Source of the DNA: Halomonas piscis
GTDB lineage: Bacteria; Pseudomonadota; Gammaproteobacteria; Pseudomonadales; Halomonadaceae
NCBI RefSeq assembly: GCF_031886125.1
Contig: NZ_CP119391.1
Coordinates: 930,001 to 994,000 of the forward strand
Direction: 5' to 3'
DNA length: 64,000 bases
Shown piece by piece: positions 63,343 to 64,000 of this stretch (within the stretch, counting starts at the first letter, position 1; every line of letters begins with the position of its first letter). The position numbers were made by a program, and so were the translations under genes. The notes beneath the pieces are model-generated. The model was not told the origin of the DNA, ran no database searches, and saw nothing but the letters and a program-made list of their open reading frames with translations.

Positions 63343-64000
63343 TCAGAGCGCCGGGTCCTCCACGTACCGGTTTCTGCCCGCCCCGAGCCCGGCAAGGGTC
63401 AGCAGCGCATAGACGCCGATCATGGTGATGATGGGCCCGGTCCAGGCGCCGGTGAGGTCGTACAGAAAGCCGATCAGCAGCGGGCCGCTGGCGGCCAGCA
63501 CATAGCCCACCGACTGGGCCATGCCCGAAAGCTTGGCTGCCAGCACGGCGTTTCGCGTGCGCATGCCGAGAAAGGCCAGCGACAGGCTGATCGACGACCC
63601 CGAGGCGAGCCCCAAAATGGTGATCCAGAAGAGGACAAGCGGCAGCGGGCCGCCGAACAGCAGCCCGGCAAAGCCGACGATGCCGCCGCTGCCGATAAGG
63701 GCAATAATGCCCAGCTGATGGGGGAATTTCTCGGCGAGTATCGGGGCAAAAAAGGTGCCCGGCAGGCTGATGAACTGAATATAGGAGAGCATCCAGCCCG
63801 AGGCGGCTCTCGAAAAACCGAAGTCGTGCATCATCTCCGGCAGCCAGGAGACGAGCACGTAGAAAACGAACGACTGCAGGCCCATGAACAAGGTCACCTG
63901 CCAGGCCAGGGGCGACTTCCACAGGCTGACGGGCGGCGGCGGCTGCACCGCCGGCGCCGCAGCGCTGCCGTGGCGTTCGGTACGATCGACGATCACCCAT
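63343..64000 (-). CDS. MFS transporter (CynX/NimT-like), cut by window end
   Basis: The 219 residues visible hold the second half of a 12-helix MFS transporter: PLAWQVTLFMGLQSFVFYVL, SWLPEMMHDFGFSRAASGWM, then four more helices ending in GAWTGPIITMIGVYALLTLA. The pattern fits the CynX/YeaN group. The N-terminal half lies beyond position 64000. The substrate is unknown. Confidence 0.85.
   Translation of the reverse strand, partial: WVIVDRTERHGSAAAPAVQPPPPVSLWKSPLAWQVTLFMGLQSFVFYVLVSWLPEMMHDFGFSRAASGWMLSYIQFISLPGTFFAPILAEKFPHQLGIIALIGSGGIVGFAGLLFGGPLPLVLFWITILGLASGSSISLSLAFLGMRTRNAVLAAKLSGMAQSVGYVLAASGPLLIGFLYDLTGAWTGPIITMIGVYALLTLAGLGAGRNRYVEDPAL

Overview
The window looks like a chromosome of a halophilic gammaproteobacterium of the Halomonas type. 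The backbone is GC-rich and carries an ectoine hydroxylase (ectD), a MesX/MesD methionine synthase pair and typical housekeeping genes. A long accessory segment with patchy, often AT-rich base composition sits beside it. The family assignments come from reading motifs in the translated sequence; no database search was possible.

Layout. 0-4 kb: a partial IS1111-type IS110 element, two copies of the 3' end of one tyrosine integrase, and an IS30 element split by an IS5 element. 4-9.2 kb: a plasmid or ICE remnant with replication-like genes, virB5-eexN-virB6, a repeat-rich control region and a MobC-like gene, with a 16-bp palindrome present five times. 9.2-18.1 kb (minus strand): a defence operon, hsdR-hsdM-hsdS(split by an IS5 element)-Abi-nuclease. 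18.2-22.3 kb: a restriction-subunit remnant, an abiE toxin-antitoxin pair with a broken toxin, a 475-bp tandem repeat (2.3 copies) leading into a stand-alone reverse transcriptase, and an integrase remnant. 22.4-29.9 kb: a second IS5 copy, an IS256 scrap, then sce7726-sce7725-RES, whose RES gene is cut by an IS1380 element that itself carries an IS3 element. A tRNA 3'-end fragment near 30.2 kb probably marks the island edge.

30.2-38.6 kb is backbone: a ZIP transporter, ectD, an SbcD/SbcC-like pair, mesX-mesD and a terminator. 38.7-48.6 kb is a second type I restriction-modification locus (hsdM-hsdS) broken by three identical 1334-bp IS4-family elements, one IS1380 and one ISL3. The target duplications at the junctions show that blocks of this locus were inverted and reordered by recombination between the IS4 copies. 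48.6-64 kb is backbone: an NTF2-like protein, threonine ammonia-lyase, a homocysteine methyltransferase-like protein, an SDR, a YjiH-type membrane protein, a cysteine hydrolase, a quinone reductase, AzlCD, a Crp/Fnr regulator, an HMA metal-binding protein and a P1B-type ATPase split by a complete IS1111-type element, then a methyltransferase and an MFS transporter cut by the window end.

The accessory part reads as a defence island assembled on conjugative-element debris and then heavily inactivated by insertion sequences. At least five genes (hsdS, hsdM2, hsdS2, the RES gene and the metal ATPase) become single open frames again when the insertions and one copy of each target duplication are removed. 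The most promising systems for follow-up are the reverse transcriptase with its upstream tandem repeats and the sce7726/sce7725/RES trio.
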